From: JADFRG01 sp036986135
GTDB lineage: Bacteria > Chloroflexota > Anaerolineae > Anaerolineales > E44-bin32
Assembly (NCBI GenBank): GCA_036986135.1
Contig: BTQZ01000001.1
Span: 62,001-126,000 of the forward strand
Length of the DNA stretch: 64,000 nucleotides
Reading direction: 5' to 3'
Positions 49,748-59,015 of the stretch are shown in pieces (within the stretch, counting starts at the first letter, position 1; each line of letters begins with the position of its first letter). The notes beneath the pieces were generated by a model. That model worked only from the letters and a program-made list of their open reading frames with translations. It searched no databases and was not told the DNA's origin. The position numbers and the translations under genes were made by a program.

Positions 49748-50989
49748 CTAGGGCAGGTTGTGATAGGCGGTTGCCTTGTCGATCAACTCCTGATCCGATT
49801 TGGGGCTTGCCATTCCTCCCGCGACATGGCAGCTGCGGCAGGCGAAGTCGAGACCTAGTTGCGACAGCGCCGCCGAACCGTCTTCTGTGAACTGGCCGAT
49901 CTGATTTGGATCGATCGCCATCAAGTGCGTGCGGATATCGCCCGTGAACTTGCTGGCGTCTCCTACTGCACTCTTGGTGACCCGCGGCATGTGGCAGTCA
50001 ATGCACTCGGCGACACTGGGATGGATCTGCGAATCCTGGTACGCCGCCTGCTTGAAGTGACAGTTCTCACACTGGGTGCGGGTGGTCTGGACGGCGGGGT
50101 CCGATTCTTGGGCTTTCCGGAATTGCACGACGCCTGCGTGCGGATCGTGACAGGTCGTGCAGTCGAGAGTGATGTGCTTGCTCTGGAACAACTCCTCGTA
50201 CTGCTCGTGGTGCCGGATGAAGCCGCCCTTAGCGTTGACTTCCTCGATCGCGCCGCGAATATGGCATTGGCCACAAAGCTCGGCATCGCGATCTACCGTC
50301 ATCTGCACGCCCTGCGGGTTAGCGGCGTGCTGGCTGCCTGGCCCGTGGCATTCCTCACATTGGATACCTGGTTCGGCCCAGGTGCCAATCAAACCCGGAA
50401 GCCCGTCCTGATTGCCTACCGGGCTGTAGCCGGTCGTGTGGCAGGCCCCGCAGTTGTAAGGCTTGTCATCTTCGCCCGCATGGTATTTTGCCCATCCCGC
50501 CTCGGTCCCTACTACACGGTTGGCAAAATTGTATTGGCTGACGTATTCCTCGTTTCCGGATTCGCCAGGCGCATCAGTGATGATGTACCCCTCGTTGTCG
50601 ATGAAGCGTGCTTTCCAGTTGTACCCGCCGATGACGTAGCTGATGTCATCCCAGGTGTATCCTTCCGGCAGCTCAGTCAATTCAGTAAAGGGGTACTCCG
50701 GTGGCTGGCCGTCCACCACTGGATTCAGCTTGTAGGCATGGCCGCCCTGCTTGAAGGTGTTATAAGTCTCTTCATGACAGGAAGCGCAGGTCCCACTGCC
50801 GACATACTCTGCACCAGCAGCAGCGGCAACCGCCTCGCCCGCGGGTCCAGCCGGTCCCTGCGGTCCTTCCGGTCCCGCCGAGCCAGCTGGTCCCGGAGGT
50901 CCCTCCGGACCCTCCGCACCCGCACACCCCACGAGCAACAACGCTACCGTGGCCGCTAGCGCGACCAAAAACAGAAGTTTACGATGCAT
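49748..50989 (-). CDS. Octaheme cytochrome c lipoprotein with a collagen-like stalk
   Basis: A lipobox LLVGC (Cys22) is followed by eight Gly-X-Y triplets (residues ~27-51: GPE, GPP, GPA, GSA, GPE, GPQ, GPA, GPA). Then YVGSGTCASCHEETY begins a cytochrome c554-like domain. Eight CxxCH motifs are present: CASCH, CGACH, CEECH, CGQCH, CTTCH, CENCH, CIDCH, CRSCH. The triplets may form a trimeric stalk that lifts the heme domain from the membrane. The start at ATG 50989 fits the signal peptide. It is monocistronic, with a terminator downstream and a long leader. Confidence 0.92.
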   Translation of the reverse strand: MHRKLLFLVALAATVALLLVGCAGAEGPEGPPGPAGSAGPEGPQGPAGPAGEAVAAAAGAEYVGSGTCASCHEETYNTFKQGGHAYKLNPVVDGQPPEYPFTELTELPEGYTWDDISYVIGGYNWKARFIDNEGYIITDAPGESGNEEYVSQYNFANRVVGTEAGWAKYHAGEDDKPYNCGACHTTGYSPVGNQDGLPGLIGTWAEPGIQCEECHGPGSQHAANPQGVQMTVDRDAELCGQCHIRGAIEEVNAKGGFIRHHEQYEELFQSKHITLDCTTCHDPHAGVVQFRKAQESDPAVQTTRTQCENCHFKQAAYQDSQIHPSVAECIDCHMPRVTKSAVGDASKFTGDIRTHLMAIDPNQIGQFTEDGSAALSQLGLDFACRSCHVAGGMASPKSDQELIDKATAYHNLP

Positions 50990-51522
50990 AGGCAATCTCC
51001 TTAATCTAGAGCTCGCGGCAGCCTCGACCCCTCCCGGCTCGCGATGCAAGCTACACGTGCCCCTCCCCAGATAATTCACCCGCGTCTGCTCGCTGAATCG
51101 AGTTCGCGACGGCCAAGAATGGTGATGCGTGGGTGAATTACCCTACAGTGGGTGGGCTTTTTTCCCATATTGTGAAGAATAGAGCAATGATTAGGGATTG
51201 ATGAGTGACAAGTCTCTCAGCGAATTGTGCCAAATGGCACAAGCGCACCGAGAGGGCGCCTAGTAGATCATTGCGTCGTTAAGTTGACTATGTAATGGGC
51301 AGAGCGCCGAGAATATTGATGCTGCAGCGGATCATCTTCCAAGGGAGTGTGGGAAATGCTTCTTCGGTTCAGCTCGGGACGGAGGCGGCGTGGTGTCCGT
51401 CCGGCCAGAACATGGCGGTAATCAGGCTCGCCGTAGCCAAGCACCAGGAGGGCCGGTGCATTGCTCGCACTTCATTCGTTTCCAGCTTGCCTTTATGCAG
51501 AGGTTCAACCTGCTGCACGGCA
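50990..51522. other. Upstream region of the octaheme gene, with a palindrome
   Basis: This 533-base gap separates the octaheme gene from module B. At 51225-51242 lies TTGTGCCAAATGGCACAA, a perfect 7-bp inverted repeat of the CRP/FNR shape with GTGC half-sites. A partial second one (GTGACAAGTCTCTC) is at 51205-51218. Short readings across 51300-51500 show no recognisable protein. Confidence 0.45.
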
Positions 51523-52131
51523 CTAAGAGGGGAATGCGAGTTGCCTAGAGTGCTCCCGCGCCAGCGCATAGTAAGCCTCCCCTGCGCAGGCTCTGCAGAA
51601 TACGCTTCCTTCGATGGTGACCTCACGCTCGTTGATGATCTCTTCCTTGCAGGTCTGACAGGCGGAGCGCGCCCCAGCTTTGCTGATGATGGCGCTTAGG
51701 TCGATGCGGAGATCGACGCGTTCGAGGGCCAAAAGCTCCTCATTCGGGAGAAGCTGGTACCCCTCGAGCTGTGCGTGCCATCGTGAGCGTGCGTTCGGCA
51801 TGAGCTGTGCGGCTCGCAGGCGAGACGCCGGATGAGGATAGAGGCGATAGGCCTCATCTGTGTGAGTGTCTACGAAGGTGGCCGCCAATTTGCCAAAGTC
51901 GACGATGCGCATCGTTCGCCGACCGACCCAGCAGCCGGTGGCCACCGACACCGCGTCCGCAGCGCATCCGTCCGTCTCCATGAAGGTGAAGAGGCGTTTG
52001 TCCTGCCGTGGCAGCGCAAGGTCCAGCATCCTTCCAGCCAACAGGCCCATTCGCACTCCCAGCACCTGCCGCGGGCACAGATGGTGGTGCATGGCGCGGC
52101 TCTGTTCGAGCAAAGCACTCATTTCGTCCAT
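51523..52131 (-). CDS. FmdE-like protein of module B
   Basis: A paralogue of the module A FmdE protein, of about 202 residues. The domain motifs are kept (HHHLCPRQVLGVRMG, ETDGCAADAVSVATGC, GRRTMRIVDFGKLAA) and the zinc ribbon has CQTCKEEI and CRACAGEAYY. The very basic or His-rich tail of the A copy is shorter here. It is the last gene of the module B operon. I start at ATG 52131, although the frame stays open upstream; the motif lies at residue ~15 as in the A copy. Confidence 0.85.
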   Translation of the reverse strand: MDEMSALLEQSRAMHHHLCPRQVLGVRMGLLAGRMLDLALPRQDKRLFTFMETDGCAADAVSVATGCWVGRRTMRIVDFGKLAATFVDTHTDEAYRLYPHPASRLRAAQLMPNARSRWHAQLEGYQLLPNEELLALERVDLRIDLSAIISKAGARSACQTCKEEIINEREVTIEGSVFCRACAGEAYYALAREHSRQLAFPS

Positions 52132-52252
52132 TGAAACGCCTCTGTCTGGCTCATCGAGTGGATTACGGTAACGAATTCGGGATCGCACGATATCTGCTGC
52201 TTGGAAGTATTGGCGAATTAAAGGTACCTGAAGCGGCTCCAAGATCGATCGT

Positions 52253-53014
52253 TCACCCTGGGAACCCAGTACTTGTCGTCGCTTCGCCTTCCAGGAGCTC
52301 CGCGCGCCCATTCCTGGGGATCCTCGGTTTTGACGGTGGAGCCCCTGCCCCTAGACTACCGAGCTCCTGAGCGACGAACGAATCGGCCGCGTCAGCAACC
52401 GCGTCGTAGTGGCTGCCCGGCGAAGCCTCTCGCACCCTCTGCGCAAAAGGAGCGAACCATAGCCCCAGGTGCTGATTTAGGAACGCAGCCTGATATTGTC
52501 TCGCCCGGGCGGTTGCCGTCATGTCCCGCTCTGCCAACGCCTGAGCTTCCAGGGAGCAAAGATAGGCCATGAACTCCAGCTCCACTGCCACGTGATCTGG
52601 AGTTTCCTTGTGATTCTCAGAAACGCCGACGCCAGCCGCACCATAGATCCTCTCCAAGCTCACGCCAATCCAGCCTCCGTTGAACCCCTCCGGATCCACG
52701 TAGACCGATTCGTAAGGGGGAGCCTTTGGTTTCACGCTGAACAGCGCGTTGTACTCCTCCTCCATCTGCAAGTCAGCTAACGATCGCAACCTATTCAGCA
52801 GCCGCCCTGGCCCTGGACTTACTGCGATTTCCGCCGTAGCATCTTCTTCTTCGCTTAACTCTCTGGCGAGCGCGCGCAGCCTCTCTAGGCGATCGTGGCT
52901 GGGATACAGAAACATCGCCGCAAGCAGGCGGTACGTCGCCTGACGGCTGCGCGCCGCTTCCATTCCATCGGCCGCAAGCCAGCGCGGCTCTACTTTTCCG
53001 GCGCTTAATCTCAC
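52253..53014 (-). CDS. TorD-family molybdoenzyme chaperone (module B)
   Basis: 253 residues, with MEEEYNALFSVKPKAPPYESVY and DHVAVELEFMAYLCSLEAQAL, matching the module A chaperone. It starts with GTG overlapping the upstream stop (GTGA). A longer Pro/Gly-rich C-terminus (about 40 residues) is not in the A copy. It should mature the module B MopB enzyme. Confidence 0.88.
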   Translation of the reverse strand: MRLSAGKVEPRWLAADGMEAARSRQATYRLLAAMFLYPSHDRLERLRALARELSEEEDATAEIAVSPGPGRLLNRLRSLADLQMEEEYNALFSVKPKAPPYESVYVDPEGFNGGWIGVSLERIYGAAGVGVSENHKETPDHVAVELEFMAYLCSLEAQALAERDMTATARARQYQAAFLNQHLGLWFAPFAQRVREASPGSHYDAVADAADSFVAQELGSLGAGAPPSKPRIPRNGRAELLEGEATTSTGFPG

Positions 53015-53226
53015 GAGCTTCTTTCTTCCGGAAGCAGCTCGTAGACCACGGCCGCCAGGAACACCAGCATCACCCCGAGAATGAAGAGCGCGGGAGCGAA
53101 CGGCAGCCGCGGGTCGCTATAGACTGGGCTGGTAGGAACGCCGATAGGCGCGGCCAGCAGAAAGTAGCTCACGGCCTGAAGCGCGAATCCTGCTGCGATC
53201 ATCAGAACTACAAGAGTTGTCCGCAT
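53011..53226 (-). CDS. Small two-helix membrane protein of module B
   Basis: 71 residues with helices at ~3-25 and ~45-64, separated by a Pro-rich loop. It lies between nrfD-like and torD-like genes and overlaps the latter. It may be a structural subunit of the NrfD complex. I do not recognise a family. There is no counterpart in module A. Confidence 0.7.
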   Translation of the reverse strand: MRTTLVVLMIAAGFALQAVSYFLLAAPIGVPTSPVYSDPRLPFAPALFILGVMLVFLAAVVYELLPEERSS

Positions 53227-53237
53227 ACTTCACCTCC

Positions 53238-54734
53238 CTAGAGTGGCATGCTGTCCTCGACCTCCATAATGGGAAACACTTTCATGAACAGGACGAAGAG
53301 CAGAATTCCGAAGGCGACGAGACCCAGGACGATACTGTACTCAACCCAGGTCGGGCTATATGAACCGGTACTGTACGGCAACAAGGTACCGTACGTCTGT
53401 GAAGGGACGACGATGAGATAGCGTTTGCCAATCGCCGCCAGGTTGACCAGCACGCCAGCAATCACGGCCGTCATGATAGGCTTACCCCGGATCAAAGGCA
53501 GCAAGCCCACCCAGAAGACTGCAAGCAGGGCGATGAACAGCACGATCAGCACCGCGACTACCTGTGGAGAGAAGGCAAATCCGCTCTGCTTGATGGCTGG
53601 GATCGCTTGGCTAGCCGTTAGCATGCCATCCGCGAGCAGTGCCACCCCCGCCACTCGGACGAACCTCGGCCAGGCGGCTGGTAAGCGCACGCCTGCAGGC
53701 GCGGGAATGTACTGGACGGTAAGGATAGAGACGCTCGTGAGCAGCGCCGCCACGACACCCCAGTAGAGCCAGGCATATTCGCCCTTGAGCAGGGCAGTCG
53801 TGATCCGGACCTCATGGTGATGCGCGGCGTAGGTCGAGGTCAACAAATCGACAATCATAAAATACAGGTAAGCCAGCGTCAGGACCAGAAGGAAGCTCCC
53901 CAGCCATCTGAAGATGTTCCTGCCCAGCTGGTCTTGAGCTCCAAGGACCCGTCGAACAATGGCGGCGATGATGATAAGCAATCCCACGCCGGAAACGCCG
54001 GCCAGCGCAACGAAACCCGGAGCCTGTAGCCCGCCAAACCATCCGGGTCGGCCTACTTGAAGACCAAACACGAATCCCAGTGTAGAGTGCGCTGCAACCA
54101 GCAGAGGCAAAATGGCGATGGCCAGCCAGAAGCTTGCGCGAGAATGCCGCTCTCGCTCCGAGGGTGTGCCGCGATAGCCCGCCGCCCACAAGCGGTAGAA
54201 GCTCTGCAGTCGACCTGGTTGCTTGGAAAGCAGGGCCGCGTCACGCCTACCGTCCAGGTAGAGATAGACCAGGCTGCCAAACAGGTAGCCCGACATGACG
54301 AGCGTGAAAGTGCCAAAGAAGGGTGAGCCGGGACGGGCATAACGGAAAAGGTTGACCACCGCGCGCAGCGGTTGGCCGACGTCGGCAATGATGCTGAATG
54401 CGCCCAGAATCAAGGCGATAACGGTCAACACTTCCGCCATCCGCGCCACCGGCCTAAGGTGCTTGAGTCTGAACAGCCTGATCATCGCTGCCACGGTGAT
54501 ACCGGCGAAACTCACGCCGACGAAGTAGACGACGAAGCTTACATACAACCCCCAGGGGGCTCCGCCCATGGTGCCTATGTCCCTAAGCCCCGTGACTACC
54601 TCTCCCAGCGCCAGCTGCTGATAGTACGCGTAAACCCCAACAGTAATGATGGCCAGCAGTACCCCCAGGAGGATCGTCCAGCCTGCCGACCAGCGGCCTA
54701 TTCCGTATGGCAATCGCTCAATTCGAGTCGCCAT
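53238..54734 (-). CDS. NrfD/PsrC-type quinone-reactive membrane subunit
   Basis: 498 residues with about ten membrane helices. The N-terminal half contains APWGLYVSFVVYFVGVSFAG and the helix pattern of NrfD/PsrC/ActC proteins. These exchange electrons between a ferredoxin subunit and menaquinone or ubiquinone. It starts four bases after the ferredoxin gene. This subunit is absent from module A, so only module B is likely to meet the quinone pool directly. Confidence 0.9.
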   Translation of the reverse strand: MATRIERLPYGIGRWSAGWTILLGVLLAIITVGVYAYYQQLALGEVVTGLRDIGTMGGAPWGLYVSFVVYFVGVSFAGITVAAMIRLFRLKHLRPVARMAEVLTVIALILGAFSIIADVGQPLRAVVNLFRYARPGSPFFGTFTLVMSGYLFGSLVYLYLDGRRDAALLSKQPGRLQSFYRLWAAGYRGTPSERERHSRASFWLAIAILPLLVAAHSTLGFVFGLQVGRPGWFGGLQAPGFVALAGVSGVGLLIIIAAIVRRVLGAQDQLGRNIFRWLGSFLLVLTLAYLYFMIVDLLTSTYAAHHHEVRITTALLKGEYAWLYWGVVAALLTSVSILTVQYIPAPAGVRLPAAWPRFVRVAGVALLADGMLTASQAIPAIKQSGFAFSPQVVAVLIVLFIALLAVFWVGLLPLIRGKPIMTAVIAGVLVNLAAIGKRYLIVVPSQTYGTLLPYSTGSYSPTWVEYSIVLGLVAFGILLFVLFMKVFPIMEVEDSMPL

Positions 54735-54737
54735 CGC

Positions 54738-55472
54738 CTATGCCCTCACTTTCACTTCTTCGATCTGTCGAGTTTCCGTCGTGGGAGGTTGGCCGCCTAC
54801 GTAATGCACGCGCGGCTGAGTGCCTGCGTCTTCCAGCAGGCGGAAGGAGGCCCTCTTGCGCAGCATCTGGGAGATCTCGCTGTCTGGGTCGTCGAGGTCG
54901 CCGAAATGCATGGCGTTGGTAGGGCACGCCTCCACACACGCAGGCTGCAACCCCTTTTCCACCCTATGCACGCAGAAGGTGCACTTTTCGACCACTCCTT
55001 TAAGGTGGCCGCCTCCGGCGGTGCGACGGTTCTCAGATCCGTAGGCCAGCTCCAGAGCAGGGTTGGCATACGGGAGCCCACCGCCCGTGATCTCCGAGAC
55101 GCCGGGGTCATCCCAGTTTAAGTAGTAGTTCGCTTCGGGGTCCTTCCAGTTAAAGTAGTTCACGCCATAAGGACAGGCCACTTCACAGTAGCGGCAGCCT
55201 ATGCAGCGGTCCCAGTCGGTGGCAGTGAGGCCATCTTCCCGCTTGAAGCGCGCCCCCACCGGGCAGACCTTCACGCAGGGGGCGTTGTCGCAATGCATGC
55301 AGGGCCTGGGCATGAACGAAACGCGAGTGTTTGGAAACTCACCTTCCTCGAAGCGGAAGACATACATCCAGAAGTTTGCCTGAGGCGTGTTGTTCTCTAC
55401 CTTGCATGCCACCATGCATGCGCGGCAGCCGGTACAGCGGTCCAGGTCGATCACCATTCCATATTGGGCCAT
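54738..55472 (-). CDS. Four-cluster ferredoxin subunit of module B
   Basis: 244 residues with all sixteen cysteines: CTGCRACMVACK, CMHCDNAPCVKVCP, CIGCRYCEVACP and CTFC...CVEACP. It is about two-thirds identical by eye to the module A protein. It should carry electrons between MopB and NrfD. There is no signal peptide. The start is ATG 55472 with AAGGAG upstream. Confidence 0.93.
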   Translation of the reverse strand: MAQYGMVIDLDRCTGCRACMVACKVENNTPQANFWMYVFRFEEGEFPNTRVSFMPRPCMHCDNAPCVKVCPVGARFKREDGLTATDWDRCIGCRYCEVACPYGVNYFNWKDPEANYYLNWDDPGVSEITGGGLPYANPALELAYGSENRRTAGGGHLKGVVEKCTFCVHRVEKGLQPACVEACPTNAMHFGDLDDPDSEISQMLRKRASFRLLEDAGTQPRVHYVGGQPPTTETRQIEEVKVRA

Positions 55473-55487
55473 GATGTACTCCTTGGG

Positions 55488-58073
55488 TTACGCCTTGGTT
55501 ACCTGGACCTTTACCAGATAGGTTTGGTCGGCAGTGTTGCTCACGTAGCCCTCACCGGTAAAGAAGAGGCTGTTGGGAGATGGACCCTGCCCCTTGATCC
55601 AGGGGTGCTTGACATACTCTCCAAAGTGGTGGGGCATCGACACGGTGTCCGGCCGGATGCTTTCGCGATAGCTGGCGGTGACTTTCACTCTGCGTGTGTC
55701 CCCGCTGAGCGCGTTGTGCGACTCCACCCAAACCTCGTCGCCATCGTCGATGCGCCTAGCCTTGGCCGTCTTGGGGTTGATTTCCATAAACTGTCTGGGG
55801 GCCAGTTCCACCGTTAGCGGCAAGGGAGTGCGGGACTGCTTAAACTCAATCAACTTGTGACTCATGAGATAGAGGTCATATTCCTGCGGCGAGCGCTCCA
55901 GAGTCATGGGGCGCCAAACAGGCAAGGGGGTATAGTCCTGCCAGTAGAGCTTGTCGACCCCCATGGCCTGCATTTGCTGCTGATAGCCTAAAAGGGATTC
56001 GCCGTATAGGCGATGGGGGTATGCTCCGGCGAAGGGCGGGTCGGTTGCATAGCCATAGTACTTGCGGGCCGAGACAGGCCCCTTAACCTTCACCCCGCTT
56101 TTCTCGAAGAAGGCCACGCCGTCTTCGATCCCACTCGCTTGGGCCCAGCGCTCATAGATCTCGCGCACAGTGGGCCGCCTATCCAGCGGAAGCGCATAAG
56201 GGTCCTCCAACTTGAGGGCCTTGTTGGCATGATCCAGGTATCCGCCCTCGCCATAGAGGATGCCTGCCTTCTCGCACAGGTCCAGGTAAATGTCGATGTC
56301 GCCCTTGCTCTCGAAAAGTGGATTCATGGGAGGAATGCGTAGCGCGGTCGCGTCGACATACTGGTCCGTGGCGCTCAACGGCCCCTCGTACTTCTCGATC
56401 GTGGCCGCGGGAAGCACCACATCTGCAAATAGGTCGGCCGTGAGCGAGAGCCACGGATCGATGGCTACCACAAACTTGAATCTCTTGTATGCCTGGATGA
56501 AAGCCTCCCGGTCCGGGAAGGAGCCTAGCGGGTTGGTATGGTGAAGAATGAGCACCTCCGGGACATAATCGACACCGTATTTCTCGGGGGTCATCATCAC
56601 CTTGGCCGCAATACCGGGGAGGGCGCTGTTGATGGGATAGAACTTGCTGTCTTTGAGGTAGAGATTGTAAGGCGGCTCCTTGATCTTGATTTCGTCGAGC
56701 TTGGCCCAGTTCTTGTGCGCCTTCCAAGTGAAATCGCACCGCTGCCCGCCGACGGCACCGACGGCTCCCAGCAGCATGCTGATCATGAGCATTGCCCGCA
56801 GCGCCTGGAATCCAAGCTCCTGCTGGGCCATGTGATAGGCCATGATGGCCACCGGACGGTAGGGCAGCTGCATGCCATCGATCTCCATGGTGCTGCCGAT
56901 CATGGCGTTTTCCCCCAGCTCCCGTGCTACCTGGGCCACTTGCTGTTGCGGGACGCCCGTTACCTGCGACACGAAAGCCGGAGTGTACTCAGCCACATGC
57001 TCCTTGAAGACCTCAAAGGCTGGCTTGACCTTGACACCCCGTACGGTGAAGGTGCCCTCCAGCGCCGGTGAAATTGCCTCCGTGTCATAGGGAACTGTGC
57101 GGCCGAGGGCTTCATCCCACACGAGCGCTTTACCCTGCTCGTCCTCGCCTTCCGGTTCGGCTCGCAGGAATCTCCCGTCTTCTTGGACCAGGAAGGGGGC
57201 ATTGGTGAATCGCCTGAGATACGACCGGTCCACCGTCCCTCGCTCGATAAGCAGATTGCAGAGGCCCAGGGCCATGGCGAGGTCGGTACCCGGACGGATG
57301 GGCAGCCACTCGTCGGCGAAATGTGCCGCACTTCTCAGTCGGGGGTCGATCGACACCATCTTCATGCCACGCTCTTTGGCCTGAACCAATTGCTGTGGCC
57401 AAGTCAGCCAACACAACTTGTTCCCGCCAGCATTTGTGACGTTCCAGCCCCAGGAAAGCAGGTAGCGCGTGTGGCGGAAGTCGGGGTGCAGCACGCCGTG
57501 CTGCCCGATCGTGTATTCCAGCGCGCGATACCCGGCATCGGAGCAGTACGCTCCATGCCCCATCTTCGTCGCACCCGAGGCCTTCACGAAGGCTTTATCG
57601 TAGAGCGCTTTGGCTTTGCTGCGGCCCTTCTGCCAGACAAGCAGCCTGGGATCCCGCTCCCTGACCTCATTGATTTTCACTGCCGCCAGTTCCAGCGCCT
57701 CATCCCAGGAAACCTGCCGCCAGGTGCCGGGCACCCCTTTTTCGTTGGTTCGGATCAGAGGCGCCTTTACCCGGTTGGGATCGTAGAGTGCCGTGATCTG
57801 ACCCGCCCCCTTGGGACACAGCTTGCCCAGATTGCGAGGGTGATCCGGATGGCCTTCGAAACTGACGACCCGCCCGTTGACCGTCCGCGCCATCAAGCCA
57901 CAATCCTGTTTACCGATCCAGCAGGTCGTGGGGATCCATTTCTCGGAAAGGGCGGCAGCCTCTGAGGAGGCCGGAGCCAGCGTCTCCAGCTCGCCCAATA
58001 GGAACGATGCAGCCAGGGCGCCGCCGGCCACACCCGCTGAGCCCTTAAGGAAGCCTCTTCGATTGATGGCCAT
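55488..58073 (-). CDS. Tat-exported molybdopterin oxidoreductase, module B
   Basis: 861 residues. A Tat signal NRRGFLKGS is followed by CWIGKQDC...LCPKG, again with Gly (residue 54) at the second FS0 Cys. The candidate Mo ligand is the Cys in GHGAYCSDAGYRALEY. Long stretches match module A, for example WQKGRSKAK and SWGWNVTNAGGNK. The start at 58073 is supported by AGGAGAA and the Tat motif. It is the first gene of the module B operon and is placed directly downstream of a three-component sensor. Substrate unknown. Confidence 0.93.
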   Translation of the reverse strand: MAINRRGFLKGSAGVAGGALAASFLLGELETLAPASSEAAALSEKWIPTTCWIGKQDCGLMARTVNGRVVSFEGHPDHPRNLGKLCPKGAGQITALYDPNRVKAPLIRTNEKGVPGTWRQVSWDEALELAAVKINEVRERDPRLLVWQKGRSKAKALYDKAFVKASGATKMGHGAYCSDAGYRALEYTIGQHGVLHPDFRHTRYLLSWGWNVTNAGGNKLCWLTWPQQLVQAKERGMKMVSIDPRLRSAAHFADEWLPIRPGTDLAMALGLCNLLIERGTVDRSYLRRFTNAPFLVQEDGRFLRAEPEGEDEQGKALVWDEALGRTVPYDTEAISPALEGTFTVRGVKVKPAFEVFKEHVAEYTPAFVSQVTGVPQQQVAQVARELGENAMIGSTMEIDGMQLPYRPVAIMAYHMAQQELGFQALRAMLMISMLLGAVGAVGGQRCDFTWKAHKNWAKLDEIKIKEPPYNLYLKDSKFYPINSALPGIAAKVMMTPEKYGVDYVPEVLILHHTNPLGSFPDREAFIQAYKRFKFVVAIDPWLSLTADLFADVVLPAATIEKYEGPLSATDQYVDATALRIPPMNPLFESKGDIDIYLDLCEKAGILYGEGGYLDHANKALKLEDPYALPLDRRPTVREIYERWAQASGIEDGVAFFEKSGVKVKGPVSARKYYGYATDPPFAGAYPHRLYGESLLGYQQQMQAMGVDKLYWQDYTPLPVWRPMTLERSPQEYDLYLMSHKLIEFKQSRTPLPLTVELAPRQFMEINPKTAKARRIDDGDEVWVESHNALSGDTRRVKVTASYRESIRPDTVSMPHHFGEYVKHPWIKGQGPSPNSLFFTGEGYVSNTADQTYLVKVQVTKA

Positions 58074-58136
58074 GAAAGGTTCTCCTATCCTGCGTAGGCG
58101 TGTTCGAGACAAGCAAGATGCCGCAAATAGCTTATA

Positions 58137-58152
58137 AGAGAAAGATTTCACA
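58137..58152 (-). promoter_or_regulatory. CRP/FNR-type imperfect palindrome before module B
   Basis: Read on the minus strand it is TGTGAAATCTTTCTCT, with one good half-site (TGTGA) and a degenerate second half (TCTC). It lies 64 bases before the MopB start. Confidence is lower than for the perfect sites. Confidence 0.4.
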
Positions 58153-58355
58153 AACGAGCGGGGAATATCCTAGAGTTACGCGAGCAGTGTGGGGGAAAAT
58201 CGAGGAGGATGTAGGGGAAAACCTGTCAAAGAGACGCCCGTCTCAGAATCCGGTTGTGGCAATGGTAGTGAAATCCAACTGCACGGTCTCGATTGTTGCC
58301 AATGCGAATGCTCAGGAATGCTTGCAGGGAGAACCGGGAGACCTACGGCAGTCGA

Positions 58356-59015
58356 TCATTCCTCCAGTAGTCCAAGGCCAAGGGCATACTTCACCAGCGC
58401 CGCTCGACTGCGCAGGCCCAGCTTTTCCATGCCGCGTGATCTGTAGGTTTCGATGGTTTTGACGCTCAGGCTGAGCTGTTCCGCGACCTCTGCATTGGTG
58501 TGACCCAGCGATACCAGCCGCAGGACCTCCTGTTCACGATTGCTCAGTTTCTCCCACGCATCGCCCTCGCTCTGGTCTGCGACCTCGCTGGCCGGCACCA
58601 ATCCATCCAATAGATCGCGGGTCATTGCGGAATGTACATAGACTTCGCCCCGCGAGACCGCCCGGACGGCCGACAGCAATTCGGCATCGGCTGCTTTCTT
58701 GAGGATATAGCCGGCCGCCCCTGCTCGCAGTGCCCGCCGCAGATAGGATTCATCGTCGTGCATGGTCAGCACCAGGACTCGACTACCGGGCGACACCTTA
58801 CCAATCATCTCGAGCGCCTCCAGGCCGCTTAGGCCGGGCATGGTGAGATCGAGCAGCACGACGTCCGGCTTGAGCTGATCGGCCAGGCTGACAGCATTGA
58901 GACCGTCATCCGCCTCTCCGATGACCGTGATGTCGCCGGATTGCTCAAGCAGCAGCTTGAGTCCCGAGCGTAATAAGTGGTGGTCGTCGGCCAAAAGGAC
59001 TGTGATGTCAGGCAC
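58356..59015 (-). CDS. NarL/LuxR-type response regulator next to module B
   Basis: About 219 residues. The receiver has VLLADDHHLL, DVVLLDLTMPG and YILKKA. The helix-turn-helix domain has LSNREQEVLRLVSLGHTNAEVA and SVKTIETYRSRGMEKL. I start at GTG 59015, which overlaps the kinase stop by eight bases; GTG 59024 is possible. Partner kinase and sensor lie upstream, and MopB of module B is downstream on the same strand, so it probably controls that operon. Confidence 0.93.
   Translation of the reverse strand: MPDITVLLADDHHLLRSGLKLLLEQSGDITVIGEADDGLNAVSLADQLKPDVVLLDLTMPGLSGLEALEMIGKVSPGSRVLVLTMHDDESYLRRALRAGAAGYILKKAADAELLSAVRAVSRGEVYVHSAMTRDLLDGLVPASEVADQSEGDAWEKLSNREQEVLRLVSLGHTNAEVAEQLSLSVKTIETYRSRGMEKLGLRSRAALVKYALGLGLLEE

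Noticed and set aside
49859..50959. A 366-codon open frame on the plus strand opposite the octaheme gene
   Set aside because: The minus strand carries eight heme motifs and a lipobox; the plus reading is a shadow.
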